Below are positions 1-6,285 of a DNA stretch of 6,783 nt, piece by piece. Source of the DNA: Burkholderiaceae bacterium (GTDB lineage Bacteria > Pseudomonadota > Gammaproteobacteria > Burkholderiales > Burkholderiaceae); contig JASLEM010000591.1 of NCBI GenBank assembly GCA_030151165.1, forward strand, positions 1-6,783, in the 5' to 3' direction. How positions within the stretch are numbered: position 1 is the stretch's first letter; every line of letters begins with the position of its first letter. A program made the position numbers and the translations under genes. Under the pieces are notes generated by a model, which saw only the letters and a program-made list of their open reading frames with translations, made no database searches and had not been told where the DNA came from.

Positions 1-165
1 GCTGATGATCAGGATCTCGCGGATGCCCGCCAGCAGCAGCACGCTGAGCGGGTAGTAGATCATCGGCTTGTCGTAGACCGGGATCAGCTGCTTGCTGATC
101 GCGAGCGTGGCCGGATGCAGCCGGGTGCCGGAGCCTCCGGCCAGGATGATGCCTTTGCGGTTCAC
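1..165 (-). CDS. rmlA: Glucose-1-phosphate thymidylyltransferase RmlA, N-terminal part (cut by window edge)
   Basis: First enzyme of dTDP-L-rhamnose synthesis: a cytoplasmic nucleotidyltransferase joining dTTP and glucose-1-phosphate to give dTDP-glucose. Only 55 codons are present and the frame is open to base 1; full family members have about 290-300 residues. The visible part is diagnostic: the nucleotide-binding loop GGSGTRL at residues 10-16, then [18 protein letters not shown] at about 24-41, with the family lysine at 25. The start is taken as GTG at 165-163 because it sits right before the conserved RKGIILAGG and has a GAGGAG ribosome site 5 bases upstream. It lies 16 bases after the rmlD stop on the same strand, so it is probably in one operon with rmlB and rmlD. 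The family call is very secure; the start is fairly secure. Confidence 0.95.
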   Translation of the reverse strand, partial: MNRKGIILAGGSGTRLHPATLAISKQLIPVYDKPMIYYPLSVLLLAGIREILIIS

Positions 166-170
166 GCGGA

Positions 171-176
171 CTCCTC
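171..176 (-). promoter_or_regulatory. Ribosome binding site of rmlA
   Basis: The minus strand reads GAGGAG, 5 bases before the GTG codon at 165-163. It lies in the short gap after the rmlD stop (182-184). It supports the non-ATG start for rmlA, since no in-frame ATG stands near the conserved N-terminus. Confidence 0.7.
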
Positions 177-181
177 GAAAT

Positions 182-1087
182 TCAGGCGGAATGGGCGGGC
201 AGGATCTCGTCGAGCATGCGGCGCACGCCCGACTCCCAATCCGGCAGGTGCAGGCCGAAGCGCTCGCGCAGCTTGCGCGTGTCCAGGCGCGAGTTCAGCG
301 GCCGCGGCGCGGGCGTCGGGTAGGCGCTGGTCGGGATCGGGCGGATCGCGTCGGCGGGCACGCTGATCGGCACGCCGCGCGCGCGCGCCGTCTCGATCAC
401 CAGCTTCGCGTAGCCGTGCCAGCTCGTCGCGCCGGCGGCGACCGCGTGGTACGTGCCCGCGAGCGCGGGCGTGGCGCGCGCGGAGCGGATCATCAGCGCG
501 GTGAGGTCGGCCAGCAGGTCGGCGCCGGTGGGCGCGCCGACCTGGTCGTCGATCACGTTCAGCTCCGTCTTCGAGCCGGCCAGGCGCAGCATGGTCTTCG
601 CGAAGTTGCCGCCGCGCGCCGCGTAGACCCAGCTCGTGCGCAGGATCAGGTGCTGGCAGCCGCTCGCGCGGATCTGCTCCTCGCCGTCGAGCTTGGTGCG
701 GCCGTAGACCGACAGCGGGCCGGTGGGCGCCAGCTCGTCGCGCGGCTGGTCGCCGCTGCCGTCGAAGACGTAGTCGGTGCTGTAGTGGACGAGCCACGCG
801 CCGGACGCCGCCGCCGCGCGCGCGATCACGCCCGGCGCGTCGGCATTGATCGCCTGCGCCAGCGCGGGTTCGGACTCCGCCTTGTCGACCGCGGTGTGCG
901 CGGCCGAATTGACGATGAGGTCGGGCCTGACGGCCGCGACGGTCGCGGCGAGCGCGTCGGGCTTCGAGAAGTCGGCGGCGAACTCGCGGCTCTGGAAATC
1001 GAGCGCGACGACCTCGCCCAGCGGCTGCAGCGATCGCTGCAGTTCCCAGCCGACCTGGCCGTCGCATCCCAGCAGGAGGATCTTCAT
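182..1087 (-). CDS. rmlD: dTDP-4-dehydrorhamnose reductase RmlD
   Basis: Last step of dTDP-L-rhamnose synthesis: NAD(P)H-dependent reduction of dTDP-4-keto-L-rhamnose in the cytoplasm. The 301 residues match the usual length for this extended short-chain dehydrogenase. Visible features are an N-terminal Rossmann fold with GCDGQVG at 7-13 (the family often has GxxGQLG), [12 protein letters not shown] at 60-71, STDYVFDG at 103-110 with the catalytic threonine 104, and the catalytic pair Tyr128-Lys132 in YGRTK. The C-terminal substrate region carries [10 protein letters not shown] at 261-270, typical of RmlD. The ATG at 1087 opens directly on the Rossmann strand MKILLLG and leaves 4 bases after the rmlB stop. 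I see no strong Shine-Dalgarno there, so translational coupling to rmlB is likely. rmlA follows 16 bases downstream. No sign of damage. Confidence 0.97.
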   Translation of the reverse strand: MKILLLGCDGQVGWELQRSLQPLGEVVALDFQSREFAADFSKPDALAATVAAVRPDLIVNSAAHTAVDKAESEPALAQAINADAPGVIARAAAASGAWLVHYSTDYVFDGSGDQPRDELAPTGPLSVYGRTKLDGEEQIRASGCQHLILRTSWVYAARGGNFAKTMLRLAGSKTELNVIDDQVGAPTGADLLADLTALMIRSARATPALAGTYHAVAAGATSWHGYAKLVIETARARGVPISVPADAIRPIPTSAYPTPAPRPLNSRLDTRKLRERFGLHLPDWESGVRRMLDEILPAHSA

Positions 1088-1091
1088 GGCG

Positions 1092-2150
1092 TCAGGGCTT
1101 CGCGTATTGGGTCGAAACCCAGTCGCGGTAGGCGCCGCTCTGCACGCCCTCGACCCACTCGGTGTTCGCGAGGTACCACTGCACCGTCTTGCGCAGGCCG
1201 GTCTCGAAGGTCTCCTTCGGACGCCATCCGAGTTCCTTCTCGAGCTTGGTCGCGTCGATCGCGTAGCGGCGGTCGTGGCCCGGGCGATCCTTGACGAAGG
1301 TGATCAGGCGATCGCGCGCGCCGGCCGGGTCGGGGCGGAACTCGTCGAGCAGCGCGCAGATGCCGCGCACGATCTCGATGTTCGTCTTCTCGTTCAGGCC
1401 GCCGACGTTGTAGGTCTCGCCGACGCGGCCGCTCTCGAGCACGGTGCGGATCGCCGAGCAATGGTCCTTGACGTACAGCCAGTCGCGCACGTTGAGCCCG
1501 TCGCCGTAGACCGGCAGCGACTTGCCGGCCAGCGCGTTGACGATCACCAGCGGGATCAGCTTCTCGGGGAAGTGCAGCGGGCCGTAGTTGTTCGAGCAGT
1601 TGGTCGTCAGCGTCGGCAGGCCATAGGTGTGGTGCCAGGCGCGCACGAGGTGGTCGCTCGCGGCCTTGCTGGCCGAGTACGGGCTGTTCGGCTCGTACGG
1701 GTGCGTCTCGGTGAACGGCGCGGCGTCGGGCGTCAGCGAGCCGTAGACCTCGTCCGTGCTGACATGCAGGAAGCGGAACGAGGCCTTGTCGTCGCCCTCG
1801 AGCGTCGCGTAGTACGCGCGCGCCGACTCGAGCAGGTTGAACGTGCCCTCGATGTTCGTCTTGAGGAACGCCCCCGGGCCGAGGATCGAGCGGTCGACGT
1901 GGCTCTCGGCCGCGAAGTTCACGATCGCGCGCGGGCGGTGCTCGGCGAGCAGCCGGTCGACAAGCGCGCGGTCGCCGATGTCGCCGTGCTGGAACACGTG
2001 GCGCGGGTCGCCCTTCAGGGGCTCGAGGTTGGCGAGGTTGCCGGCATAGGTCAGGGCGTCGAGCGTGAGGACGTGCTCGTCGTGGTTCTCGAGCCAGTCG
2101 AGGACGAAATTGCTGCCGATGAAGCCGGCGCCGCCGGTGACCAAGATCAT
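1092..2150 (-). CDS. rmlB: dTDP-glucose 4,6-dehydratase RmlB
   Basis: Second step of dTDP-L-rhamnose synthesis: NAD+-dependent dehydration of dTDP-glucose to dTDP-4-keto-6-deoxyglucose. The 352 residues are the normal length. Visible are the Rossmann motif [11 protein letters not shown] at 5-15, the nucleotide-ribose region DALTYAGN at 31-38, [10 protein letters not shown] at 80-89, the catalytic STDEVYG at 131-137 (Thr132, Asp133, Glu134), and Tyr158-Lys162 in [13 protein letters not shown] at 184-191 and [11 protein letters not shown] near the C-terminus are family hallmarks. The frame is open 39 codons further upstream, to 2267. I chose the ATG at 2150 because it abuts the Rossmann strand and has an AAGGA ribosome site 6 bases upstream; the extension is not conserved-looking. 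It is the first gene of the rmlB-rmlD-rmlA run and is divergent from the acyltransferase gene. Confidence 0.98.
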   Translation of the reverse strand: MILVTGGAGFIGSNFVLDWLENHDEHVLTLDALTYAGNLANLEPLKGDPRHVFQHGDIGDRALVDRLLAEHRPRAIVNFAAESHVDRSILGPGAFLKTNIEGTFNLLESARAYYATLEGDDKASFRFLHVSTDEVYGSLTPDAAPFTETHPYEPNSPYSASKAASDHLVRAWHHTYGLPTLTTNCSNNYGPLHFPEKLIPLVIVNALAGKSLPVYGDGLNVRDWLYVKDHCSAIRTVLESGRVGETYNVGGLNEKTNIEIVRGICALLDEFRPDPAGARDRLITFVKDRPGHDRRYAIDATKLEKELGWRPKETFETGLRKTVQWYLANTEWVEGVQSGAYRDWVSTQYAKP

Positions 2151-2156
2151 GTGATT

Positions 2157-2161
2157 TCCTT
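2157..2161 (-). promoter_or_regulatory. Ribosome binding site of rmlB
   Basis: The minus strand reads AAGGA 6 bases before the ATG at 2150. It decides the start in favour of the short form of RmlB over the upstream in-frame ATG at 2267. Confidence 0.75.
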
Positions 2162-2172
2162 GTGCAATGCAC
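2162..2172. repeat. 11-bp palindrome just upstream of rmlB
   Basis: The sequence GTGCAATGCAC is an inverted repeat with 5-bp arms around one central base. It touches the rmlB ribosome site, so a bound protein or a small RNA fold here could affect rmlB expression. The outer eight bases also occur inverted (GTGCATTG) at 2385-2392, nearer the other gene. It could be chance; no known operator is recognised. Confidence 0.4.
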
Positions 2173-2228
2173 GCTCCAACTGGTGCATCGTGCCGCGCTT
2201 TGGCGCGCTCCAGTGTCGTCGATGCGGC

Positions 2229-2234
2229 ATTATG
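2229..2234 (-). promoter_or_regulatory. Possible -10 element for rmlB
   Basis: The minus strand reads CATAAT, one base off the TATAAT consensus and conspicuous in an otherwise G+C-rich region. It would place the rmlB transcript start about 70 bases before the ATG. No good -35 box stands at 16-18 bases: the closest, TTGGCG, is only 13 bases away. This is a weak call. Confidence 0.2.
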
Positions 2235-2446
2235 GTCTGCCGCCGGACGCCAACGCGGCGATGGCATTCAGTGTGCCAGCCCGGGCGGCCGATGCGTCGA
2301 CCGGGCCGCCTCCCGGAGCGCGCCGGCGGGGCAGGTAGCATGGAGCCCCGCCGCACGCCGCGCCCACCGCCCCTGGCGCGGCTCGTGCATTGTGGCGGCG
2401 GGTGCGCGCACGCGCGGACATTGGACAACATCACGCCGGCAGGGCG

Positions 2447-2451
2447 AAGGA
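2447..2451 (+). promoter_or_regulatory. Ribosome binding site of the acyltransferase gene
   Basis: AAGGA lies 8 bases before the ATG at 2460. It fixes the start of the acyltransferase within a frame that stays open for more than 500 codons further upstream, antisense to rmlB and rmlD. Confidence 0.7.
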
Positions 2452-2459
2452 TTCCTCGG

Positions 2460-3539
2460 ATGATTGCGCAGGATCGAGCAGGCAAGACCTACCTGACGCT
2501 GGACGGCGCGAGAGGCGTGGCCGCCCTGTTCGTCGCCATCTTCCACACCGAGAAATTCTGGGGCCCGGTGGCTTTCTGGCACAGCTACCTCGCCGTCGAC
2601 CTCTTCTTCGTGCTGAGCGGCTTCGTGATCGCGCATGCCTACGGCCGCAAGCTGCGCGACGGCCGGATGTCGTCGGGCAAGTTCATGCTGGTGCGGCTGA
2701 TCCGGCTGTATCCGATGTATGTCATCGCGACGGCGATCGCGGTGTCGCTGGTGTCCTTCCACGGCCGCAGCGACACCGCCGCCCTGTGGCGCGCGATCGT
2801 GCTCGCGTTCGCCTTCCTGCCGGCCAGCCTGCCCGGCAACCTCTATCTCTACCCGTTCAACCACCCGTGCTGGTCGGTGTTCTACGAGCTGGTCTCCAAC
2901 CTCGTCTACGTCCTGAACCGGTCGGTGCTCGTGGGGCGCGTGATGGTCGCGACCATCGTGACGCTGGGCCTGGGCGTGATCGCGCTGGCGCTGCTGCACG
3001 ACGGCGTCGCCGCCGGCGTGACCTGGCGCGCGACGTCCATCGTCTCCGCCAGCGTACGCGCCTGCTTCGGGCTCCTCTTCGGCATCTTCATCTACCAGCA
3101 CCGCGACTGGCGGTCGCACCTGCGGGTACCGGCGCTGGCCGTCATCGCGGTGATCGCCGGCGTTTTCGCGATGCCCTCGCTCGGGCCGGTCAACGGCGTC
3201 TTCGACGCGCTGTGCTGCTGCCTGGTGTTCCCGGCCTGCGTGCTGCTCGGCGCGCGGGCCACCCCGGGCGTCCGACTGGGCCGCGCGTTCGAATTCGTGG
3301 GGCGACCGAGCTACACGATCTACCTGATCCACGGCCCGGTGGCCACGTGGGTCGCCATCGCGCTCGGGTCGCAGGTCGAACGGTATGCGCCGTTCAGCGG
3401 CGTCGCCTTGTTCGCGCTGATCTTCGCGTTGGCGACCTTGTTCGAGCGCCTGCTGGAACTGCCGGTGCGCAACTGGCTGCGCGATCGGCTCGAGAGGAGC
3501 GGCGGGCGTGTTCGGCCCGTCCGGAACGCCCACCCCTGA
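2460..3539 (+). CDS. OafA-like membrane acyltransferase (acyltransferase 3 family)
   Basis: Predicted inner-membrane enzyme of 359 residues that moves an acyl group, often acetyl, onto a sugar of a surface glycan or another exported molecule. The family pattern is clear: LDGARGVAAL at 14-23 followed by His29 in FHTE, DLFFVLSGFVIA at 47-58, the arginine pair Arg79/Arg82 in VRLIRLYP, PCWSVFYEL at 136-144 with Glu143, and GRPSYTIYLIHGP at 281-293. Roughly ten hydrophobic segments span the chain and end near ELPVRNWL. There is no C-terminal SGNH domain, so this is the short stand-alone form. The start at 2460 is supported by an AAGGA site and by the immediate family motif. A CCC triplet at 252-254 in a membrane segment is unusual. 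It stands alone on the plus strand, divergent from rmlB and convergent with the SGNH-like gene. The substrate is unknown; O-acylation of the local polysaccharide is inference. Confidence 0.9.
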   Translation: MIAQDRAGKTYLTLDGARGVAALFVAIFHTEKFWGPVAFWHSYLAVDLFFVLSGFVIAHAYGRKLRDGRMSSGKFMLVRLIRLYPMYVIATAIAVSLVSFHGRSDTAALWRAIVLAFAFLPASLPGNLYLYPFNHPCWSVFYELVSNLVYVLNRSVLVGRVMVATIVTLGLGVIALALLHDGVAAGVTWRATSIVSASVRACFGLLFGIFIYQHRDWRSHLRVPALAVIAVIAGVFAMPSLGPVNGVFDALCCCLVFPACVLLGARATPGVRLGRAFEFVGRPSYTIYLIHGPVATWVAIALGSQVERYAPFSGVALFALIFALATLFERLLELPVRNWLRDRLERSGGRVRPVRNAHP

Positions 3540-3544
3540 GCACC

Positions 3545-3559
3545 GAGGCGCCGGGCCTC
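3545..3559. terminator. Small hairpin between two convergent genes
   Basis: GAGGC (3545-3549) and GCCTC (3555-3559) can pair around a five-base loop. The hairpin starts 5 bases after the acyltransferase stop and overlaps the stop codon of the convergent gene. It could act as a short two-way terminator, but the stem has only 5 bp and no T-run follows on either strand. Weak support. Confidence 0.25.
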
Positions 3560-4694
3560 ACTGCGCGGGAGGCGCGGAGCGGATCACGGTCAGCAATCGG
3601 CGGGCGAGCAGCTCGTTGGCGGCGAGGGTGTAGTGCCCGTCCGGCTGGAAGTTGCGCGGGTCGTCGGCCGAGAACAGCTCGTGGGTGCTGATGACCTCGA
3701 TGTGCGCGGCGTCCAGGGTGGGGCGGAGGGCGCGGTTCAGCGCATCGCCATAGCCCTGGTCCTGCTCGAGCAGCACGATCAGCCGCTGCCCGCGCGCCTT
3801 CGTGCGCCGGCCAAGGTCGGCCAGGATCGCCTTCAGCACCTGGATCTGGCCCGCGTCCGACGCGAAACCGGCGCGCGCGTCGTAGATGCCGTCGCCGTAG
3901 TCCTGCGAGTGCGCCACCCAGCCACGCCGCAGCAGCAGCGCGATCTGCGACTTGTCCCATCCCGTGCGATCGAAAGTGAGCGGATCGAAGCCGCGATCGT
4001 TGCGCAGCAGCTGCGCCTTGTACTGGCGCCACGCGTCCGAGTTAGCGGCGAACGCCTCACGGAAAGCCTGCTCGGTCACGAACACCGGCACCTCGGGCTC
4101 GAGCCGGCCGTCCTTCAGCGTGTAGCGCGGGTAGGTGAACGGTGCCGGGTGCTCGAAGGTCCAGTCGGCGCCCGACATCGCGCCCATGTGCGACACCGCC
4201 GACGCCAGGATGCCGACGACGACCACGTCCGCATTCGCGTTGCCGTCGTCCGCCAGGTACGCGGCATACGAGTGATCGGGCGGCGCGGCGGGGCCGCCGA
4301 TGCGGCGCAGCGTGAGATGGCCGTCGAGGCGGGCCGTCTCGCGCGTGGCGTTGAACGCGAACGACTGGCCGTAGACCGCCACCAGCTTGTCCGCGCCCGG
4401 CTCGGGACGCGTGGGCAGCGAGCGCCATTCGACCGGGTCGAGCCAGCCGGCCGACAGGATCATCGCGTCGGGCGCGGTCGGCGCGAGGCGCGTGGTCGCA
4501 TCGAGCTTGGACTCGATCGACAACCCGTATTCGAAATAGCGCACCAGGCCGGCGTCGGGATGATGCGCCGCGACCCGCGAGACGACGGCGCGCGTCCCGA
4601 CATCGAGCGCGATCAGCCAGACCAGCATCCAGGCGAGCGACAGGAGCACGACGCGAAGCGGACGGACAGGCGCGAGCGGCAAGGTGGGCGTCAT
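3558..4694 (-). CDS. Membrane-anchored SGNH-like protein, probable O-acyltransferase partner of the MBOAT protein
   Basis: The 378-residue protein has a short cytoplasmic start, one hydrophobic segment at about 14-32 that looks like an uncleaved anchor, and a long soluble part likely in the periplasm. Two blocks suggest an SGNH/GDSL-type fold: VAVYGQSFAFN at 105-115, where Ser111 would be the nucleophile, and PDGHYTLAANELL at 351-363, with Asp352 and His354 as the Asp-x-His pair. A hydrophobic strand VVVVGILASAVSHM at 157-170 may form part of the core. The first block has GQS where the classic family has GDS. The ATG at 4694 comes 2 bases after the MBOAT stop (TGA-CG-ATG) with no clear ribosome site, which points to coupled translation. 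By analogy with AlgI/AlgJ and PatA/PatB pairs it would transfer acyl groups delivered by the MBOAT protein to a periplasmic glycan. Overall family identity is inferred from motifs and context; it could instead be an esterase. Confidence 0.8.
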   Translation of the reverse strand: MTPTLPLAPVRPLRVVLLSLAWMLVWLIALDVGTRAVVSRVAAHHPDAGLVRYFEYGLSIESKLDATTRLAPTAPDAMILSAGWLDPVEWRSLPTRPEPGADKLVAVYGQSFAFNATRETARLDGHLTLRRIGGPAAPPDHSYAAYLADDGNANADVVVVGILASAVSHMGAMSGADWTFEHPAPFTYPRYTLKDGRLEPEVPVFVTEQAFREAFAANSDAWRQYKAQLLRNDRGFDPLTFDRTGWDKSQIALLLRRGWVAHSQDYGDGIYDARAGFASDAGQIQVLKAILADLGRRTKARGQRLIVLLEQDQGYGDALNRALRPTLDAAHIEVISTHELFSADDPRNFQPDGHYTLAANELLARRLLTVIRSAPPAQ

Positions 4695-4696
4695 CG

Positions 4697-6109
4697 TCAG
4701 AACTGGAAGTAGATGAAGGCGCTGCGCGCGTTCGCGAAGCCCATGATCATCACGAACAGCATCACCGCATAGAGCGCCGAACGCACGGGCACCGGCCACG
4801 CACGATAGAAGGTCGCGCGCTCGCTGCGGTAGGCCATGAAGTCGTAGGCCACCAGCAGCACGACACCGATCATCGTGGCCAGCGACGGCTTGAGCAGCGT
4901 CGGCGCGACGTGGTAGCCACCGGTCGCGAGCTGCCTCGTGAAGGCCGCGATCTGCGCGAACGAGTGCGCGCGGAACAGCAGCCAGCCATAGCACACGAGC
5001 TGGAAGAACAGGAACGTCGAGACGATCGTCACGGCCTTGCGCGCGACGCCGTCCGGCAGCACGCGCGGCTTCATGCGCTGGCCCACCAGCAGCGCGCCCT
5101 GGTAGCCGCCCCAGGCGACGAAGTTCCATGCCGCGCCGTGCCACAGGCCGCCCAGCAGCATCGTGATCATCAGGTTGACGCGCGTGCGCGCCTCGCCGAG
5201 GCGGTTGCCGCCCAGCGGGATGTAGAGATAGTCGCGCAGCCACGACGACAGCGAGATGTGCCAGCGCTTCCAGAACTCGCTCGGGCCGGACGAGAAGTAC
5301 GGGAAGCGGAAATTCTGGCTGAGCTCGATGCCGAACAGCTTGGAGACGCCGCGGGCGATGTCCGTGTAGCCCGAGAAATCGCAATAGATCTGCAGCGCGA
5401 AGGCGTACACGCCGAGGGCGATGTCCGGCGCGCTGGGCGTGGTGGACGTGTTGAAGACGGAGGCGACCGTCGGCGCGAGGCCGTCGGCGATCACGATCTT
5501 CTTGAACAGGCCCAGCAGGATCAGGAACAGGCCGCGCGTGAAGCCGTCGATCGTGACGACGCGCGGCTGCTGGATCTGCGGGATGAGCACCGCGGGCCGC
5601 TCGATCGGGCCCGCCACGAGCTTGGGAAAGAACCCGATGAACAACGCGTAGTGCTTCAGGCGCGTGGTGGCGGGCAGGTGGCGTTGGTAGATCTCGATGA
5701 CGTAGCTCAGCGACTCGAACGTGAAGAACGAGATGCCCGCCGGCAGCAGGATGCCCAGGCGCACGAGTTCGACCGGGATGCCGAGCGCGACGAGCCCCGC
5801 GCGCGCCGAATCGATGAAGAAATCGAGGTACTTGAAGATCGCCAGCACCGTCAGGCTGAAGATCGCGTAGGCGATGAGCACGCGTTTGCGTTGCAGCGGA
5901 TCCTCGGAGCCACCGATGAGGCGCCCGGCGAGGAAGCTGACGCCCGTCACCGTCCAGATCAGCAGCAGGAAGCGAGGGTCCCAGCAGGCGTAGAAGTAAT
6001 AGCTCGCCACCAGCATCAGCGTGTTCCGGTGCTCGTGCCTTCGCAGCAGTGCGTTGGCGCCGAGCAGCAGCACCAGGAAGCATCCGAATTGAAGCGAGGC
6101 GAAATTCAT
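4697..6109 (-). CDS. MBOAT-family acyltransferase, AlgI-like
   Basis: Inner-membrane O-acyltransferase of 470 residues, somewhat shorter than typical AlgI (about 520). Family marks are the N-terminus MNFASLQFGCFLVLLL, ASYYFYACWDPRF at 35-47, LPAGISFFTFESLSYVI at 122-138, FFPKLVAGPIER at 160-171, DFSGYTDIARG at 244-254, EFWKRWHISLSSWLRDYLY at 278-296, and GGLWHGAAWNF at 320-330. His324 is the expected catalytic histidine, with His284 the other conserved one. About ten membrane segments are visible. The frame is open 24 codons upstream to an ATG at 6181, but that stretch is Pro/Arg-rich and unlike the family, so I chose 6109. Neither start has a good ribosome site. The SGNH-like gene follows 2 bases later. 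MBOAT proteins of this type pass acetyl or other acyl groups from a cytoplasmic donor to the periplasmic side. The acyl group and acceptor here are unknown. Confidence 0.95.
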   Translation of the reverse strand: MNFASLQFGCFLVLLLGANALLRRHEHRNTLMLVASYYFYACWDPRFLLLIWTVTGVSFLAGRLIGGSEDPLQRKRVLIAYAIFSLTVLAIFKYLDFFIDSARAGLVALGIPVELVRLGILLPAGISFFTFESLSYVIEIYQRHLPATTRLKHYALFIGFFPKLVAGPIERPAVLIPQIQQPRVVTIDGFTRGLFLILLGLFKKIVIADGLAPTVASVFNTSTTPSAPDIALGVYAFALQIYCDFSGYTDIARGVSKLFGIELSQNFRFPYFSSGPSEFWKRWHISLSSWLRDYLYIPLGGNRLGEARTRVNLMITMLLGGLWHGAAWNFVAWGGYQGALLVGQRMKPRVLPDGVARKAVTIVSTFLFFQLVCYGWLLFRAHSFAQIAAFTRQLATGGYHVAPTLLKPSLATMIGVVLLVAYDFMAYRSERATFYRAWPVPVRSALYAVMLFVMIMGFANARSAFIYFQF

Positions 6110-6285
6110 CGTGAGGTCAGGACTCGTGGGCGAGGCGCGCCTCGGGAACGGCGATGGATCGGGGCGAGCGGGCGCATGCAAGATGCGGTCCGTCGCCTGC
6201 GAGATCGCGGCGATGCGCGAAACGTCACTCGCTCGCGCGCGCCGCGCCGAGACGCGCGTCCGGCGCAGTCAGCGCGGCAGGCCGG
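6110..6285. other. Gap between the epimerase and MBOAT genes
   Basis: These 176 bp are very G+C-rich and full of CG-alternating runs. They contain a perfect 14-bp palindrome near the MBOAT start, a 10-bp palindrome GACGCGCGTC at 6251-6260, and a weak GCGC-AGTCA-GCGC hairpin at 6263-6275 just after the epimerase stop. I see no convincing promoter or U-tailed terminator. The gap is much larger than the spacing inside the gene pairs of this window, so the MBOAT pair may have its own promoter. Confidence 0.4.
6131..6144. repeat. Perfect 14-bp palindrome upstream of the MBOAT gene
   Basis: CGAGGCGCGCCTCG equals its own reverse complement. It lies 21 bases before the MBOAT ATG at 6109, where a ribosome site or operator would be expected and where no clear ribosome site is seen. 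As RNA it could form a 5-bp stem with a CGCG loop in the leader. It may be an operator, a leader hairpin or a chance product of CG-rich sequence. Confidence 0.5.

Larger units (their letters stand above)
2151..2459. promoter_or_regulatory. Divergent intergenic region between rmlB and the acyltransferase gene
   Basis: This 309-bp stretch must hold the start signals of the rml genes (leftward) and of the acyltransferase gene (rightward), because both read away from it. I see ribosome sites at both ends, a small palindrome next to the rmlB ribosome site, and a CATAAT hexamer on the minus strand. I see no convincing paired -35/-10 box in either direction. Short open frames cross the region on both strands, but they lack ribosome sites and recognisable products, so I do not call them genes. 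Confidence 0.5.

Noticed and set aside
92..1294. A 400-codon plus-strand open frame over rmlA, rmlD and rmlB
   Set aside because: It is a G+C-driven shadow of conserved minus-strand genes. The translation is rich in Arg and Ala with no recognisable domain.
2151..2267. A 39-residue N-terminal extension of RmlB
   Set aside because: The extension precedes the Rossmann strand that begins typical RmlB proteins, and the ribosome site at 2157-2161 supports the shorter start.
2262..2276. A sigma-54-like TGGCAT-N5-GTGC sequence pointing to the acyltransferase
   Set aside because: The GG and GC spacing fits, but the -12 half deviates (GTGC for TTGC), no activator site is seen, and such matches arise easily in G+C-rich DNA.
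846..2459. A 538-codon open frame on the plus strand in frame with and upstream of the acyltransferase
   Set aside because: It runs antisense to rmlD and rmlB, which are secure. Its translation is Arg/Ala/Val-rich low-complexity sequence, and the acyltransferase has its own ribosome site and family N-terminus at 2460.
4695..6083. A fused 841-residue reading frame joining the SGNH-like protein to upstream sequence
   Set aside because: The upstream part reads the MBOAT gene out of frame and gives Arg/Ala/Pro-rich nonsense. The real SGNH-like start is at 4694, right after the MBOAT stop.
6251..6275. GC-rich inverted repeats after the epimerase stop as a terminator
   Set aside because: The stems are only 4-5 bp, overlap one another and have no T-run, so they cannot be told from CG-rich background.
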